From Spirochaetota bacterium (GTDB lineage Bacteria > Spirochaetota > UBA4802 > UBA5550), in the NCBI GenBank assembly GCA_025457915.1, contig JALOTL010000030.1:1-32486 (forward strand): a stretch of DNA of 32,486 bases, in the 5' to 3' direction. The notes beneath the pieces are model-generated. The model worked only from the letters and a program-made list of their open reading frames with translations. It had not been told where the DNA came from and ran no database searches. This document shows, piece by piece, positions 30,998-32,486 of this stretch (positions are counted from its first letter, which is position 1; every line of letters begins with the position of its first letter). The translations under genes were made by a program, and so were the position numbers.

Positions 30998-31888
30998 ATG
31001 AATATTGAAGACATCAAAAAGGTTCTGATAATAGGTTCCGGAACGATGGGACAGCAGATCGGGGCCGTATGCGCGGTGCACGGGCTCGACGTCGTCCTTT
31101 ACGATGTCTCCGCGGACGCGCTCAAGAACGGCGCCGCGCGGACGGAAAAGCTGGTGCCCAAGCTGGCGCAGATTTACGGCAGGGACCCGAAATCCGCCGG
31201 CAGGATCATCCCGACGACCGATCCGAACGAAGCCTCGGACGTCGATTTCGTCAGCGAGTCCGTCCCGGAAGACCCGTCACTCAAGGAAAAAATCTTTACG
31301 CAGTTCAACGGTATCTGCCCCGGACGCGCGATCTTCACGACGAACACATCATCGCTCCTTCCATCGATGATCGCCGACAAAACCGGACGCCCGGACAGGT
31401 TCGCCGCCCTGCACTTTCACGACGTGAGGGTTACAAGGATAGTCGACGTGATGCCGCACAAGGGCACGTCACCTGAAATAACCGAGACAGTAAGCGGCTT
31501 CGCCAGGAGGATAGGCCAGATACCGGTCCGCCTCAACAAGGAAAACCACGGGTACATCTTCAACGCAATGTTCATGAACCTCCTCGCCTCGGCGCTGACC
31601 CTCTGGACAAGGGACGTCGCGAGCATACAGGACATAGACAGGTCATGGATGGGCGTCATGCACACCCCGATTGGTCCTTTCGGTCTCATGGACCAGATCG
31701 GTATAGATACCGTCCATAAGCTCACTGAATACTGGGCGAAAAAAACCGACAACAGGCAGGGCATGGCCAACGCGGAAAAACTCAAGCCTTATGTGACCGG
31801 CGGGAAGCTGGGCGCTAAAACAGGCGAGGGATTTTATAAATATCCCGGCCCCGAATACTCGGCAAAAAGCTTCGTCGAGGGAAGCTGA
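30998..31888 (+). CDS. 3-hydroxyacyl-CoA dehydrogenase family protein
   Basis: NAD-dependent 3-hydroxyacyl-CoA dehydrogenase-like enzyme (296 aa), a single N-domain/C-domain protein without a hydratase part. Rossmann motif VLIIGSGTMGQQIGAVCA at 9-26; TTNTSSLLPSMIADKTGRPDRF; FNAMFMNLLASAL; and a C-terminal GKLGAKTGEGFYKYP. The catalytic region differs from the textbook HFFNP...VEV: it reads ALHFHDVRVTRIVDVMPHKGT, so His is kept but the partner Glu appears as Asp. The ATG at 30998 is chosen with GAGG 7 nt upstream; a GTG at 30986 would overlap the kinase stop. Role: oxidising the 3-hydroxyacyl-CoA formed after dehydration and rehydration of the ACAD product, inferred. Confidence 0.9.
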   Translation: MNIEDIKKVLIIGSGTMGQQIGAVCAVHGLDVVLYDVSADALKNGAARTEKLVPKLAQIYGRDPKSAGRIIPTTDPNEASDVDFVSESVPEDPSLKEKIFTQFNGICPGRAIFTTNTSSLLPSMIADKTGRPDRFAALHFHDVRVTRIVDVMPHKGTSPEITETVSGFARRIGQIPVRLNKENHGYIFNAMFMNLLASALTLWTRDVASIQDIDRSWMGVMHTPIGPFGLMDQIGIDTVHKLTEYWAKKTDNRQGMANAEKLKPYVTGGKLGAKTGEGFYKYPGPEYSAKSFVEGS

Positions 31889-31953
31889 AAGACGGAACAT
31901 GTAATTAAATTGCGGGATCGTAACCGCGCCTACTACAAACAGGGGAGGAAAAC

Positions 31954-32486
31954 ATGAGCAGGATAGATTTCAATTTTGAAGGAAAAATCGCGCTGGTCAC
32001 GGGCGCAAGCAGGGGGATAGGGGAATCGGTGGCTTTGTCGCTCGCTTCGCACGGCGCCACTGTCATACTGGCGAGCAGAAAAATTGACGCCCTTAAACAA
32101 GTCGAGGAAGAAATAATAAAAAACGGCGGGAAGGCCGCATCGATAGCCTGCCATACCGGCGAGATATCCCAGATAGACGCGATGTTCGCTGAAATCAATA
32201 AACGCTTCGGGAAACTCGATTTCCTGGTAAACAACGCGGCCACCAATCCGTTCTTCGGAGAGGTGCTCGACGTGGACGATGCCGCGTGGGAAAAAACCGT
32301 GTCGGTAAACCTGAAGGGATACTTTTTTACCGCGCAGAAGGCCGCGAAAATGATGAAGGAAAAGGGGGGCGCCATCGTCAACGTGGCCTCCGTGAACGGA
32401 ATCAAGCCCGCGCCTTTCCAGGGGGTATATTCTGTGACCAAGGCCGGAGTAATCGCAATGACGAAATCATTCGCGAAGGAGCTTGC
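31954..32486 (+). CDS. Short-chain dehydrogenase/reductase (3' end outside window)
   Basis: Classical SDR with NAD(P) cofactor; 177 codons are present of about 250. Seen: the nucleotide-binding motif VTGASRGIG (18-26), structural NNAA (91-94), the catalytic Ser in INVASVNG-type sequence (IVNVASVNG, about 145), and YSVTK with catalytic Tyr and Lys (about 158-162). GGGGAGGAA lies just before the ATG. It is 65 nt behind the hydroxyacyl-CoA dehydrogenase and probably the sixth gene of the operon. The substrate cannot be read; the LvaD protein of the levulinate pathway is also an SDR, so a keto- or hydroxyacyl-CoA is possible. Confidence 0.93.
   Translation, partial: MSRIDFNFEGKIALVTGASRGIGESVALSLASHGATVILASRKIDALKQVEEEIIKNGGKAASIACHTGEISQIDAMFAEINKRFGKLDFLVNNAATNPFFGEVLDVDDAAWEKTVSVNLKGYFFTAQKAAKMMKEKGGAIVNVASVNGIKPAPFQGVYSVTKAGVIAMTKSFAKEL

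Overview
The window reads as chromosomal DNA from a Gram-negative (diderm) bacterium. It has several signal-peptide or lipobox proteins, a TonB-like protein and moderately GC-rich genes that use many AGG arginine codons, separated by AT-rich gaps. The short SMC, the divergent second EF-G and the alternative GlmU-like protein would fit a spirochaete, perhaps near Leptospirales, but this lineage is an inference. I saw no rRNA, tRNA, CRISPR array, prophage or transposase.

Layout. 1-6722, all minus strand: uvrA (3' end outside the window), an acidic zinc-ribbon protein overlapping uvrA, two unrecognised proteins with their own consensus promoter and a 5' stem-loop, and a short smc. 7039-10396: a small plus-strand lipoprotein gene, then on the minus strand pyrE followed by three overlapping envelope genes of the DUF4349 type. 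Two of these look like a split copy of the third. 10605-11331: two STAS-domain (anti-sigma-antagonist-like) genes on the plus strand. 11369-13333: rarA and rpsU on the minus strand, separated by a palindrome-rich gap and a strong bidirectional terminator. 13537-17062: a plus-strand pair, a tandem retropepsin-PDZ protein and a YihY/BrkB membrane protein with a Ycf48-like beta-propeller inserted in it. 17070-21369: minus-strand EF-G2, GlmU-like and TonB-like genes. 21676-22029: a PilZ gene. 22200-23357: an aminotransferase.

23415-32486 is a lipid-catabolism region arranged around one divergent control site (27171-27284). Leftward runs etfBA followed by an Old-Yellow-Enzyme/2,4-dienoyl-CoA reductase gene that is broken by an apparent deletion inside a GC-rich inverted repeat. 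Rightward runs a six-gene set: a histidine-phosphatase-fold protein, an ACAD10/11-type acyl-CoA dehydrogenase, a TetR regulator, an APH-type kinase matching the kinase half of ACAD10/ACAD11, a 3-hydroxyacyl-CoA dehydrogenase and an SDR (cut by the window end). Two consensus promoters face away from each other, with a perfect palindrome between their -35 boxes, which suggests that the TetR protein controls both directions.

Most interesting points: (1) the kinase + dehydrogenase + phosphatase-fold operon, which looks like a bacterial unfused form of ACAD10/ACAD11 and may degrade 4-hydroxyacyl-CoAs; (2) the YihY-propeller chimera; (3) an SMC without a recognisable hinge; (4) fission/fusion paralogs in the DUF4349 cluster; (5) the hairpin-centred lesion in the reductase gene; (6) a predicted leaderless etfB and a predicted 5'-terminal mRNA stem-loop.
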